This document shows, one piece after another, positions 15,720 through 21,440 of a stretch of 33,235 bases of DNA. The notes below the pieces were generated by a model, which had not been told where the DNA came from, searched no databases, and saw only the letters and a program-made list of their open reading frames with translations. The stretch comes from a virus. The stretch lies in the IMG/VR virus record IMGVR_UViG_3300028025_000013, positions 1 to 33,235 of that record; one strand, 5' to 3'. The position numbers and the translations under genes are program-made. How positions within the stretch are numbered: the stretch's first letter is position 1; every line of letters starts with the position of its first letter.

Positions 15720-15896
15720 ATGCAACAAGTAGAAATCACAAAAGGCAAACTTCTTCAGGTATCTCATGGTGGAAAATTTCAATTGTGGAGATATAAAAGA
15801 GTTGAGTATGTTCTCTATGTTACCGATGGAACGTATATGACAAGGAAGCAAGATGAGATGATGGCAAAAAAGTTAGAACTCAAACCAGTATTTTAA
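15720..15896 (+). CDS. 58-residue early protein, function unknown
   Basis: The ATG at 15720 after cttaaaaaatacaaa opens a 58-codon frame reading MQQVEITKGKLLQVSHGGKF and then QLWRYKRVEYVLYVTDGTYM. It is basic and mostly beta. As the first gene after the early promoter it is a good candidate for an early host-interaction protein, but no family is recognised. The frame, leader and promoter distance all support it being real. Confidence 0.65.
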   Translation: MQQVEITKGKLLQVSHGGKFQLWRYKRVEYVLYVTDGTYMTRKQDEMMAKKLELKPVF

Positions 15897-15913
15897 GGGA
15901 GTTGATACTCCCT
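15896..15913 (+). terminator. Short hairpin after first early gene (no U-tract)
   Basis: AGGGAGT (15896-15902) pairs with ACTCCCT (15907-15913) around a TGAT loop. The stem starts on the last base of the TAA stop. There is no run of T after it, so it is more likely an attenuator or mRNA-end-protecting hairpin than a full terminator. Confidence 0.4.
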
Positions 15914-15939
15914 ACTTAATCACCTTAAAACCAAAAACA

Positions 15940-16026
15940 ATGAAAGCAAAAAGAATCATCACTTGGGCAACAATTATCGCAATGCTTTGGGTAGTAGGGC
16001 AACTGCAAGACCAATTTTGTAGGTAA
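15940..16026 (+). CDS. 28-residue single-span membrane peptide
   Basis: ATG at 15940 after the leader ttaaaaccaaaaaca opens a 28-codon frame: MKAKRIITWATIIAMLWVVG followed by QLQDQFCR. A basic start, a 15-residue hydrophobic segment and a polar end suggest a single membrane span. The stop shares one base with the next start. Function is unknown; small early membrane peptides often act on host or on superinfection. Confidence 0.55.
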   Translation: MKAKRIITWATIIAMLWVVGQLQDQFCR

Positions 16027-16151
16027 TGAATGCCAAGAAGATACTGCAACCTATATGGGTAAAATGCAGAATTTGCAAATCACTTTACACAATCACAATA
16101 AAAACACAAAGCAAATGTCCAAGATGCCACTGCCTAAATGGGGCGACTTAA
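16026..16151 (+). CDS. 41-residue zinc-ribbon protein
   Basis: ATG at 16026 opens a 41-codon frame beginning MNAKKILQPIWVKCRICKSL and continuing to KCPRCHCLNGAT. Cys14-x2-Cys17 and Cys31-x2-Cys34 form a probable zinc ribbon. It begins on the last base of the previous stop. Com-like small zinc proteins in phages have this layout and can bind RNA or DNA, but the role here is unknown. It overlaps the next gene by 37 bases in another frame. Confidence 0.55.
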   Translation: MNAKKILQPIWVKCRICKSLYTITIKTQSKCPRCHCLNGAT

Positions 16152-16303
16152 ACACCTTTGAGAGACACAAGTTACTCGGTGAACTTATAGACGCTATGAT
16201 TTATAGCGGAGAAGCAGTACAACACCTGAAAGTAACTGTTGAGCAGTTCAGATTGATGGGATATGTTAGGTCTGTAATTTTACCACAAAACGAAGAACAA
16301 TGA
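16115..16303 (+). CDS. Small helical protein, function unknown
   Basis: From the ATG at 16115 the protein has 62 residues: MSKMPLPKWGDLNTFERHKL followed by LGELIDAMIYSGEAVQHLKV. The frame extends to an ATG at 16055, but that would overlap the zinc-ribbon gene by 97 bases, so 16115 is preferred; 16124 is also possible. The GDLNTFERHKLLGELIDA segment is the kind of conserved motif I associate with small Bacteroidota phage proteins of unknown role. It overlaps the next gene by four bases. Confidence 0.55.
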   Translation: MSKMPLPKWGDLNTFERHKLLGELIDAMIYSGEAVQHLKVTVEQFRLMGYVRSVILPQNEEQ

Positions 16304-16527
16304 AACCAAAAACATTAAAAGAATTTCAAGAGTACCTTCAGCAAGAACTTGACTACGGATGGAAAGAACGCACAGAATGGACAAGAGGTTTTGATGATTG
16401 CCTCATTAGGTACATCCAAAAGATAAACGAGTTCATCGGAGAAGAACCAGTTAAAGAAGAAACCTGTCCCGAATGCGATGGGAAAGGATGCAAAGATTGT
16501 ACATTTTTAAAACCTGAAGAAATATGA
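16300..16527 (+). CDS. 75-residue protein with DnaJ-type zinc motif
   Basis: The N-terminal 50 residues are helical (LKEFQEYLQQELDYGWKERT, RGFDDCLIRYIQKINEF). The C-terminus holds CPECDGKGCKDC, a compact Cys-x2-Cys-x-Gly-x-Gly-Cys-x2-Cys motif like one half of a DnaJ zinc-binding domain. It probably binds one zinc ion. It overlaps both neighbours by four bases and belongs to a run of small zinc proteins. No specific function can be assigned. Confidence 0.65.
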   Translation: MKPKTLKEFQEYLQQELDYGWKERTEWTRGFDDCLIRYIQKINEFIGEEPVKEETCPECDGKGCKDCTFLKPEEI

Positions 16528-16700
16528 TAGAACAAGCGACAAAAGTATGCGGTCGGTGCAAGAAAGAAAAACTCAAAACTGATTTTCACAAAAGCAATAC
16601 AAGGGTAGACAAGTTGAGCAATCGTTGCAAGGTCTGTGAGAAGATAGTAAAGAGCAAGAAGCACAATGACCCTTATGCGGACCTATACAGAATATTTTAA
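16524..16700 (+). CDS. 58-residue zinc-finger protein related to HNH finger
   Basis: ATG at 16524, overlapping the previous stop, opens a 58-codon frame reading MIEQATKVCGRCKKEKLKTD and then FHKSNTRVDKLSNRCKVCEK. Cys9-x2-Cys12 and Cys35-x2-Cys38 are spaced by the same distance as the cysteines in the HNH-like protein at 14837, and the acidic-Phe pair sits at the same offset (DF here, EF there). It looks like a free-standing copy of that zinc finger without the nuclease part. Confidence 0.65.
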   Translation: MIEQATKVCGRCKKEKLKTDFHKSNTRVDKLSNRCKVCEKIVKSKKHNDPYADLYRIF

Positions 16701-16719
16701 TCAATAAAAACCAAAACAA

Positions 16720-16890
16720 ATGACAAGGCAAGAACTTAGAAGATTGAGAAGAGCAAAGGAAATCACACAGGAAAAGTTAGCAGAATTGTCAGGCATCTCA
16801 CTGGCAACTATCAACAGAGCAGAGAAAAGCGGAAAGGTCAGACTGTGTACAATGCAAAAATTATTTCAAGTTTTAGAAGAAATTAATTAA
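16720..16890 (+). CDS. XRE-family HTH regulator (Cro/CI-like), 56 residues
   Basis: ATG at 16720 after tcaataaaaaccaaaacaa opens a 56-codon frame: MTRQELRRLRRAKEITQEKL followed by AELSGISLATINRAEKSGKV. This is a complete short helix-turn-helix of the Cro/C1 type (Q-E-K-L-A-E-L-S-G-I-S-x2-T-I-N-R-x-E). It has no dimerisation or protease-sensitive domain, so it is Cro-like in size. It is the only clear DNA-binding repressor candidate in the genome and could act at the palindrome at 14794, but that link is untested. Confidence 0.8.
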   Translation: MTRQELRRLRRAKEITQEKLAELSGISLATINRAEKSGKVRLCTMQKLFQVLEEIN

Positions 16891-16915
16891 CTTTAACACA
16901 AATCAAATCACAACA

Positions 16916-17197
16916 ATGAAAAAACAAGTCACAACAAATGTCCGCATACCTGCGGAATGGTTAAAGATTTCCCTTGCAGACATTATGATTATGGTTACCG
17001 CTACCATTAATGATGCGGAGGATTATGTAGATGTCCAAGTAAGGGAAATGCTTATACCAGGTTACCACTGCATCAACATTCTTCCTCAGTTTCATTCTGC
17101 CTTCTATGAATTGGTAGAACAGAAGTGCATGGATGCTTACACGTTCAAGATGGACTCAGAGTATGACCACGAATACTATTGCGATTATGTACTATGA
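16916..17197 (+). CDS. Hypothetical early protein
   Basis: This 93-residue protein starts after the leader aatcaaatcacaacaATG. It has VRIPAEWLKISLADIMIMVT near the start and an acidic Tyr-rich end (DSEYDHEYYCDYV). It appears soluble, alpha/beta, with no recognised motif. It lies between the XRE regulator and the recombination genes. No function is proposed. Confidence 0.6.
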   Translation: MKKQVTTNVRIPAEWLKISLADIMIMVTATINDAEDYVDVQVREMLIPGYHCINILPQFHSAFYELVEQKCMDAYTFKMDSEYDHEYYCDYVL

Positions 17198-17534
17198 TAG
17201 AATTGAGATGACCCTTGAGGTCCGTGGCGAAGTCCGTGCAACTGCTTACCCATTAAGGAATCACGAATCAGTAGAGAGGCAGAGAAGACAATGGTACTAC
17301 TTTTACGGATTAAAGAGCATCAAGGAATGGGAAATCTATATTACCCAAAAATCCATGATGCAGAACTCAATGCCTTACAGAATAGAAAAACCTTTTCCAT
17401 ATTTACTAAAATCACAACAAAATGGCACAGAACAAGAATCAGAATCAAGACCAGTCAGTCTCTATTGCGAACCAGTTGATACTTCAGGGGGACTTATCCA
17501 AGTTGTCGGCAAACGACAAAGTGAGGTATTATAA
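17187..17534 (+). CDS. Hypothetical protein with long overlap into RecT-like gene
   Basis: The ATG at 17187 gives 115 residues; the ATG at 17208 (MTLEVRGEVRATAYPLRNHE) is an alternative with no overlap upstream. The first part, with RQWYYFYGLKSIKEWEIYIT, reads like a genuine protein. The frame then runs 113 bases into the next gene with no stop, through sequence that contains the A-rich leader of that gene. The last 40 or so residues are thus less convincing. A lost stop or an indel near 17340-17420 may have lengthened it. Confidence 0.45.
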   Translation: MYYDRIEMTLEVRGEVRATAYPLRNHESVERQRRQWYYFYGLKSIKEWEIYITQKSMMQNSMPYRIEKPFPYLLKSQQNGTEQESESRPVSLYCEPVDTSGGLIQVVGKRQSEVL

Positions 17535-18144
17535 TGGTTATTGTGAAAGAATGGGACTTGACCCATTTACCAAACCTTTTGACATCCTCAGACTTAACGG
17601 CAAAGAGGTACTTTATTGCACAAGGTCAGGAACTCAGCAACTTAACAAACTGCACAAGGTATCGCACCTAATCACCTCAAGGGATACAAACGCTGAAGCA
17701 GGTGTTTATATTGTAACAAGCAAGGCATCTCTTCCTGATGGCAGATGTACGGAAAGTATCGGAGCAGTCAATATTGCAGGACTTAAAGGTGAGATGTATG
17801 CAAACGCGATAATGAAAGCGGAAACCAAGGCAAAACGGAGGGCAACACTTGACCTCTTAGGATTGGGTGTTTTGGATGAATCAGAGGCAGAAACCATCCC
17901 TAATGCAACCACAGTGGCATTGCAAACAATGGTTGAAGCATTGCCTCAGATGGAGGTAGAATCTGTTGAGGTTATTGAGGAAGATGCAGAGTTGAGCATT
18001 GGCAGACTTGCAATTGCAATAAAAAAGGCAAGTAACATTGTAGAACTCAAGGCGGTGTATGATGCCAACAAACACAAAATAGAAACGAACACATTTATAA
18101 AAGAACAATTAAAAACAAGAAAAAATGAAATACTTAAAGGTTAA
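17422..18144 (+). CDS. RecT-like single-strand annealing protein
   Basis: This 240-residue protein probably anneals single-stranded DNA in phage recombination. The core KVRYYNGYCERMGLDPFTKP, then DILRLNGKEVLYCTRSGTQQ, ITSRDTNAEAGVYIVTSKAS and KAETKAKRRATLDLLGLG follows the order seen in RecT-like phage proteins. The C-terminal 70 residues are acidic, then helical. The leader aaaatcacaacaaaATG fixes the start. SSB-like and nuclease-like genes follow, as expected for a recombination module. The exact subfamily is not certain. Confidence 0.65.
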   Translation: MAQNKNQNQDQSVSIANQLILQGDLSKLSANDKVRYYNGYCERMGLDPFTKPFDILRLNGKEVLYCTRSGTQQLNKLHKVSHLITSRDTNAEAGVYIVTSKASLPDGRCTESIGAVNIAGLKGEMYANAIMKAETKAKRRATLDLLGLGVLDESEAETIPNATTVALQTMVEALPQMEVESVEVIEEDAELSIGRLAIAIKKASNIVELKAVYDANKHKIETNTFIKEQLKTRKNEILKG

Positions 18145-18562
18145 TGAAATAATCACAAGGGTGGGGGATGTTGCTTTCACCAAATTTGCAATTGAACTTA
18201 TGGCAGATGCCATCCAAGAGCAGGTAAACGATGGATTGCTTGACCCTTTAGAACTGGCAATTAAGTTCAATGGTTTAGAACAACTGGTTAAGTCGGTTAA
18301 ATCCCGAATTACTGCCAATGTTCTCTCAGAACTTATGAAACACCCTAAGGGAAAAGCAGAGGTACTTGGTGCAGTTGTTTCCAATATGGAAACAGTCAAG
18401 TACGATTATTCAGACCTACCTGGTTGGTCCGAACTTGAAGAGCAGATTGTCTTGTTAAAGGAAAAGCAAAAGGAAATAGAAGACAAAGAAAAGACCTACC
18501 ACAAAGGAGACCTGCCCATAAAGTCAGTAACTTCAACCTTCAAAATTCAACTTTCAAAATAA
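18125..18562 (+). CDS. Hypothetical protein of recombination module
   Basis: This 145-residue protein is mostly helical, with ELMADAIQEQVNDGLLDPLE near the start and a coiled coil at about 100-125 (EEQIVLLKEKQKEIEDKEK). Its end, KSVTSTFKIQLSK, is basic. It overlaps the RecT-like gene by 20 bases and is followed within five bases by the SSB-like gene, so it probably acts with them. A nuclease inhibitor or recombination cofactor role would fit position but no motif supports it. Confidence 0.55.
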   Translation: MKYLKVNEIITRVGDVAFTKFAIELMADAIQEQVNDGLLDPLELAIKFNGLEQLVKSVKSRITANVLSELMKHPKGKAEVLGAVVSNMETVKYDYSDLPGWSELEEQIVLLKEKQKEIEDKEKTYHKGDLPIKSVTSTFKIQLSK

Positions 18563-18567
18563 CAATT

Positions 18568-18831
18568 ATGCAAAAATTAATCAGCCTAAACATTGACGTG
18601 AGTAAAATTGACGCTAAAAGATTGTACAAGGGTAAAAAAGGGCAATATTTGTCCGCGACTTTATTCCTCAAAGAAGAAGTGGACCAGTACGGAAACAATG
18701 GGTTCATAGTTGAATCCATCACCAAGGAAGAAAGGGAGAAAGGTCTTAAAGGCACAATTATAGGTAATGCCAAGTTTATGGCAGCAGGTGGACCTTCAAA
18801 GCAAGAAGAACCTCAAGACTTACCATTCTGA
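18568..18831 (+). CDS. SSB-like protein with C-terminal DLPF motif
   Basis: This 87-residue protein starts MQKLISLNIDVSKIDAKRLY, has beta strands typical of a small OB-like fold (GQYLSATLFLKEEVDQYGNN), and ends in EEPQDLPF. An acidic C-terminal tip ending in DLPF is the protein-recruitment tail of bacterial single-stranded DNA-binding proteins. At 87 residues it is shorter than host SSB. It sits beside the annealing protein and nuclease-like genes. Binding of single-stranded DNA is inferred. Confidence 0.6.
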   Translation: MQKLISLNIDVSKIDAKRLYKGKKGQYLSATLFLKEEVDQYGNNGFIVESITKEEREKGLKGTIIGNAKFMAAGGPSKQEEPQDLPF

Positions 18832-18842
18832 TTGAAAACCAA

Positions 18843-18867
18843 AGGAGAGGTTGTAATGACCTCTCCT
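18843..18867 (+). terminator. Perfect 9-bp hairpin after SSB-like gene
   Basis: AGGAGAGGT (18843-18851) pairs with ACCTCTCCT (18859-18867) around a seven-base loop. It begins 12 bases after the SSB-like stop. The following AATTCTTTCC is only weakly T-rich, so it may be a partial terminator or a processing or stability hairpin. The next gene starts 11 bases further on. Confidence 0.5.
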
Positions 18868-18878
18868 AATTCTTTCCT

Positions 18879-19244
18879 ATGTTAGTTGGACACCTACAAA
18901 AGAACTTTGATATAGATTTACGTTTTGGAAACGATGGGGAAAGTATTGCACTATCACTTCTAAATGGAGGTCAGAAAATAGAAGTTAAAACAGATAGGAT
19001 TGCACACCTTACAGGGAACATTGCAGTAGAATTTAGATACAAAGGTTATCCATCAGGAATCAGTACAACTGAGGCAGACTATTGGGCATTTGTTTTGTAT
19101 AATCATTTACGGATATTTTTTATTGAGATAAATGAGTTGAAAGCAATTGCACGGGAATGTTACAAAGAAGGTAGAATTAAAAATGGTGGAGATAACAATA
19201 GGTCAGAAATGGTTTTAATTCCTTTAACCAAATTAATTAAATAA
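18879..19244 (+). CDS. PD-(D/E)XK-like nuclease
   Basis: This 121-residue protein has the core GQKIEVKTDRIAHLTGNIAV, with Glu35-Val-Lys37 as the probable catalytic E-x-K, followed by EFRYKGYPSGISTTEADYWA. This order (IEVKTDR, TGN, E, SGI, DYW) is one I know from small phage endonucleases of the PD-(D/E)XK fold. Asp19 or Glu21 in GNDGES may be the upstream acidic residue. It could resolve recombination intermediates or act as the exonuclease partner of the annealing protein. Confidence 0.6.
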   Translation: MLVGHLQKNFDIDLRFGNDGESIALSLLNGGQKIEVKTDRIAHLTGNIAVEFRYKGYPSGISTTEADYWAFVLYNHLRIFFIEINELKAIARECYKEGRIKNGGDNNRSEMVLIPLTKLIK

Positions 19245-19245
19245 C

Positions 19246-19356
19246 ATGAAAAGAATCTTTGAGTGGGTTTATTTTATTTTTGTATCTATACCAGTTGCAA
19301 TCATTGTCCATATCTTAGCATCAATTGCATTAATGCTTAAAATTAAATTCAAATGA
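19246..19356 (+). CDS. 36-residue membrane peptide
   Basis: ATG at 19246, one base after the previous TAA, opens a 36-codon frame: MKRIFEWVYFIFVSIPVAII followed by VHILASIALMLKIKFK. Most of it is hydrophobic with basic ends, so it is a probable single-span membrane peptide. Its TGA overlaps the next ATG by four bases, which supports translation. Function is unknown. Confidence 0.6.
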   Translation: MKRIFEWVYFIFVSIPVAIIVHILASIALMLKIKFK

Positions 19357-19601
19357 GAGATTTAACCTATCATCTTGAGAACGCAGTTGAGTATCTAGTT
19401 TATGACCTTGGCATTGAGGATATAGATGAACGCAGAGCAAAGGCGGTCACCTATCGGTCAGGCAAGTGCGTATGCAACTTTATGGGATATCCACCTAATA
19501 AGATTAGCGACTTGAGGCAGGTTGGTCGCAAAGTTATCAGTAGGATTGATGGCAAAACCTATGCAGTCCGAGTGAAGAAAAAGGTTGAAGATGTTAAATA
19601 A
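19353..19601 (+). CDS. Hypothetical protein
   Basis: This 82-residue protein has an acidic helical start (NAVEYLVYDLGIEDIDERRA) and a basic end (GRKVISRIDGKTYAVRVKKK). Two cysteines (CVC, middle) are not a full zinc motif. It starts in an ATGA overlap. A promoter-like sequence lies inside its last five codons and beyond, so it ends a transcription unit while the next begins. No function is recognised. Confidence 0.6.
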   Translation: MRDLTYHLENAVEYLVYDLGIEDIDERRAKAVTYRSGKCVCNFMGYPPNKISDLRQVGRKVISRIDGKTYAVRVKKKVEDVK

Positions 19602-19614
19602 AATATTATATTTG
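19585..19614 (+). promoter_or_regulatory. Bacteroidota-type promoter before replication genes
   Basis: TTG at 19585-19587, a 19-base spacer and TATATTTG at 19607-19614 match the Bacteroidota consensus with the same spacing as the promoter at 15662. Transcription would start near 19620, about 110 bases before the initiator gene. The -33 part lies in the end of the previous gene. Confidence 0.6.
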
Positions 19615-19734
19615 GAGTACTTGATAGGGGAACATCAGGTACAAGAAAAACTTATTAATGCCTTAGAAAGGTTCGGAGGTTTGCAAGAGCAGACCTGTTC
19701 CCCCCGAATCTTTTTAAGGTATTTTTTATTATGA
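19591..19734 (+). CDS. Possible 47-residue protein overlapping leader region
   Basis: ATG at 19591 opens a 47-codon frame (MLNKILYLEYLIGEHQVQEK, then LINALERFGGLQEQ) ending in an ATGA overlap with the initiator gene. That overlap is the usual packing here and supports it. Against it, the promoter box lies inside the frame, so a transcript from that promoter would lack the ATG, and the region also forms a strong RNA fold (19627-19703). Transcripts from upstream could still express it. Confidence 0.4.
   Translation: MLNKILYLEYLIGEHQVQEKLINALERFGGLQEQTCSPRIFLRYFLL
19627..19703 (+). ncRNA. Candidate structured leader RNA of the replication operon
   Basis: GGGGAACA (19627-19634) pairs perfectly with TGTTCCCC (19696-19703). 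Inside it GGTTTGC (19678-19684) pairs with GCAGACC (19689-19695) around AAGA, and this hairpin abuts the closing stem with no gap, which allows stacking. A small hairpin CCTT-AGA-AAGG sits at 19661-19671. The element lies in the leader made by the promoter at 19585 and ends 28 bases before the initiator ATG. It could control initiator translation or replication. It resembles no riboswitch I can name. Confidence 0.4.
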
Positions 19735-20477
19735 ATACTGGACAAATAGTAAAGAGCAAGTCAACCGAAAGGTTCACAACTTTACCAAATGAGTTGATAA
19801 AGTCCAAGTCTCTGTCTCTTGATGAAAAAGGTCTTTTGAGTTATTTATTATCACTTCCATCAGATTGGGTCATCTACAAAAAGAATCTGTACAATAACCT
19901 TCCCGATAAACCAGGTAGCATAGATAGGGCATTTAAGGGGTTGCAGTCTAAGGGTTATATCTTATCAATCAAGATGCATGACCAAGGAACAGGAAGGTTT
20001 GTAGGTTGGAATCATATTGTCTATGACATACCTGCCGAAAGTGAACCTATCCGAGTTCGGGGAAACCCGACATCGGAAATTACCGACCTCGGTGAAAGTG
20101 CCATTATACAAAAGACTAATTCCATACAAAAGAAAGATTTAATACAAATAAAAGAATTAGAGTTTATTTCTGATGATTGGGAAAATATTTGGAAAGGATG
20201 GATGGAATATAAAAAGGTTGAGCATGGCAATAAGTTTAAGTCTTCCAAGACTGAACAGACTGCCATAAACAACTTAGTAGAACTTTCAAGCGGTGATTTA
20301 GAAACTGCAAAAAAAGTTATCAATCAAAGCATATCAAATAACTATAAAGGATTATTCAAACTTAAAGAAACTAAAAATGTTACCACTAAATCAAGTTCTG
20401 ACATCTATGCAGAACGCAGAGCAGAACTCCATCAGTACGCAGAAAAAATTGACCAACTCAGAGGAATTAGACCTTGA
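19731..20477 (+). CDS. Replication initiator with N-terminal winged helix
   Basis: This 248-residue protein has an N-terminal helix-turn-helix domain of the type found in phage replication initiators: FTTLPNELIKSKSLSLDEKG, then LLSYLLSLPSDWVIYKKNLY and SIDRAFKGLQSKGYILSIKM, at residues about 14-82. A low-complexity linker (about 100-143) follows, then a helical C-terminal part (WENIWKGWMEYKKVEHGNKF, SSKTEQTAINNLVELSSG). The linker DNA holds the iteron-like repeats at 20035-20098. The layout (DNA-binding head, linker with origin, C-terminal partner domain) matches lambda O in logic, not in sequence. No polymerase is encoded, so host replication proteins must be recruited. Confidence 0.65.
   Translation: MNTGQIVKSKSTERFTTLPNELIKSKSLSLDEKGLLSYLLSLPSDWVIYKKNLYNNLPDKPGSIDRAFKGLQSKGYILSIKMHDQGTGRFVGWNHIVYDIPAESEPIRVRGNPTSEITDLGESAIIQKTNSIQKKDLIQIKELEFISDDWENIWKGWMEYKKVEHGNKFKSSKTEQTAINNLVELSSGDLETAKKVINQSISNNYKGLFKLKETKNVTTKSSSDIYAERRAELHQYAEKIDQLRGIRP
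20035..20098. repeat. Four 16-bp iteron-like repeats, candidate origin
   Basis: CCGA recurs at 20035, 20051, 20067 and 20083, exactly 16 bases apart. The last three continue as the palindrome CCGA-NN-TCGG: CCGAGTTCGG, CCGACATCGG and CCGACCTCGG. Sixteen is not a multiple of three, so the repeat is read in different frames and cannot come from protein repetition. It lies inside the initiator gene. The likely role is binding of the initiator at the replication origin; an operator is the alternative. Confidence 0.65.
20106..20159. repeat. Three AT-rich 18-bp repeats, candidate unwinding element
   Basis: ATACAAA starts at 20106, 20124 and 20142, exactly 18 bases apart; the first two copies share ATACAAAAGA. 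The stretch is strongly A-rich on the + strand and lies seven bases after the 16-bp repeats. This is where a DNA-unwinding element is expected. Because 18 is six codons, it also appears in the protein as repeated Ile-Gln, so a protein-level cause is possible. Confidence 0.45.
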
Positions 20478-21135
20478 GAGGTTTAAACTATCAAGGACAT
20501 CACAACCAATAGCATCACTAAGCACTGCATTGGTTATTGATGAACTTATTAACGGGATGCAGAAACTTGGTGTTAAAGCAGATAAGATGCCAAACAATGC
20601 AGATATGTTAATCATGTACAAGTCAATAATGGAGGAATACCCTAACATTAAGGTAGGCGAAATCTCTCTTGCTTTTGACTTAGCAGCAAAGGGTAAACTT
20701 GACATAGAAGCAGAAACTTATCAAAACTTCTCAATGTTATACCTTCACAGATTGCTTAGAGCATTCGCAAGGTATGGGATGCAGAAACTTAATGAAATTA
20801 AACCAGTAGAAGAAAGCAAATGGCAACCAAGGTTTATTACGGATGATGAAAAGATAGAGACTGCGTTTGATTGTTATAAAAATTTTCGCATTTGGGATAG
20901 CATCGTATTCGGGGTGGATGTCTTCCATATCCTTCACAAGCAAGGCAAAATCATTGTAGAGGTTGAAGATACCTATGACAAGGTCCTGAAGGCAATGAAT
21001 GAGAAGATGTTTGAAGGTTCAAGGCAAGACAAGATAGACATCAAGAACAAAATGAAGGATGATGACTACATGGAGCATCAATGCTATCGGATGGCGGTAG
21101 CAGATTATTTCACTAAACTAATTAACAGAGGGTAA
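20407..21135 (+). CDS. Replication-associated protein, possible helicase-loader analogue
   Basis: From the ATG at 20407 the protein has 242 residues; an ATG at 20377 would add ten. It overlaps the initiator gene by 71 bases (101 from 20377). It is largely helical: VIDELINGMQKLGVKADKMP, MLIMYKSIMEEYPNIKVGEI, then MLYLHRLLRAFARYGMQKLN. No ATPase motifs are visible. By position after an initiator with an internal origin it occupies the place of lambda P, the helicase loader. I recall similar unnamed proteins at this place in Bacteroidota phages. The function is inference from context only. Confidence 0.5.
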   Translation: MQNAEQNSISTQKKLTNSEELDLERFKLSRTSQPIASLSTALVIDELINGMQKLGVKADKMPNNADMLIMYKSIMEEYPNIKVGEISLAFDLAAKGKLDIEAETYQNFSMLYLHRLLRAFARYGMQKLNEIKPVEESKWQPRFITDDEKIETAFDCYKNFRIWDSIVFGVDVFHILHKQGKIIVEVEDTYDKVLKAMNEKMFEGSRQDKIDIKNKMKDDDYMEHQCYRMAVADYFTKLINRG

Positions 21136-21440
21136 TGGACTTGACGGCAGGAATGATAACAAAGTTTGCACTTATCAAGTTGGAATCCAAAGGTTACTAT
21201 GTTTGGCGAAATAACAATTTGAGTGTACCTGGTCGCAAGTTCATTGGTGAAAGAGGGGTAGCAGATATCACAGGATTTTGCAAGACAACAGGCAAGGCGG
21301 TTTATTGTGAGGTTAAAACTATTAAGGATAAATTAAGCGATTTTCAAATAGTATTTCTCAATAGAGCAAAGAATGCAGGTGCTTTGTGCTACCTTGCAAC
21401 TGACAATAAAGGTATCCCTGAACTGAATGAATGGGTCTGA
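21135..21440 (+). CDS. VRR-NUC domain nuclease
   Basis: This 101-residue protein is a stand-alone VRR-NUC domain of the PD-(D/E)XK fold: GVADITGFCKTTGKAVYCEV followed by KTIKDKLSDFQIVFLNRAKN. The catalytic residues are probably Asp44 (GVADI), Glu59 and Lys61 (EVK), and Gln71 (DFQ) completes the family pattern. Such phage proteins act on branched or flapped DNA. It starts on the last base of the previous stop and overlaps the sigma-like gene by 10 bases. Confidence 0.8.
   Translation: MDLTAGMITKFALIKLESKGYYVWRNNNLSVPGRKFIGERGVADITGFCKTTGKAVYCEVKTIKDKLSDFQIVFLNRAKNAGALCYLATDNKGIPELNEWV

Noticed and set aside
17291-17479. 62-codon frame overlapping the 17187 and RecT-like genes
   Set aside because: It lies inside two better-supported frames, lacks a leader and reads as low-quality sequence.
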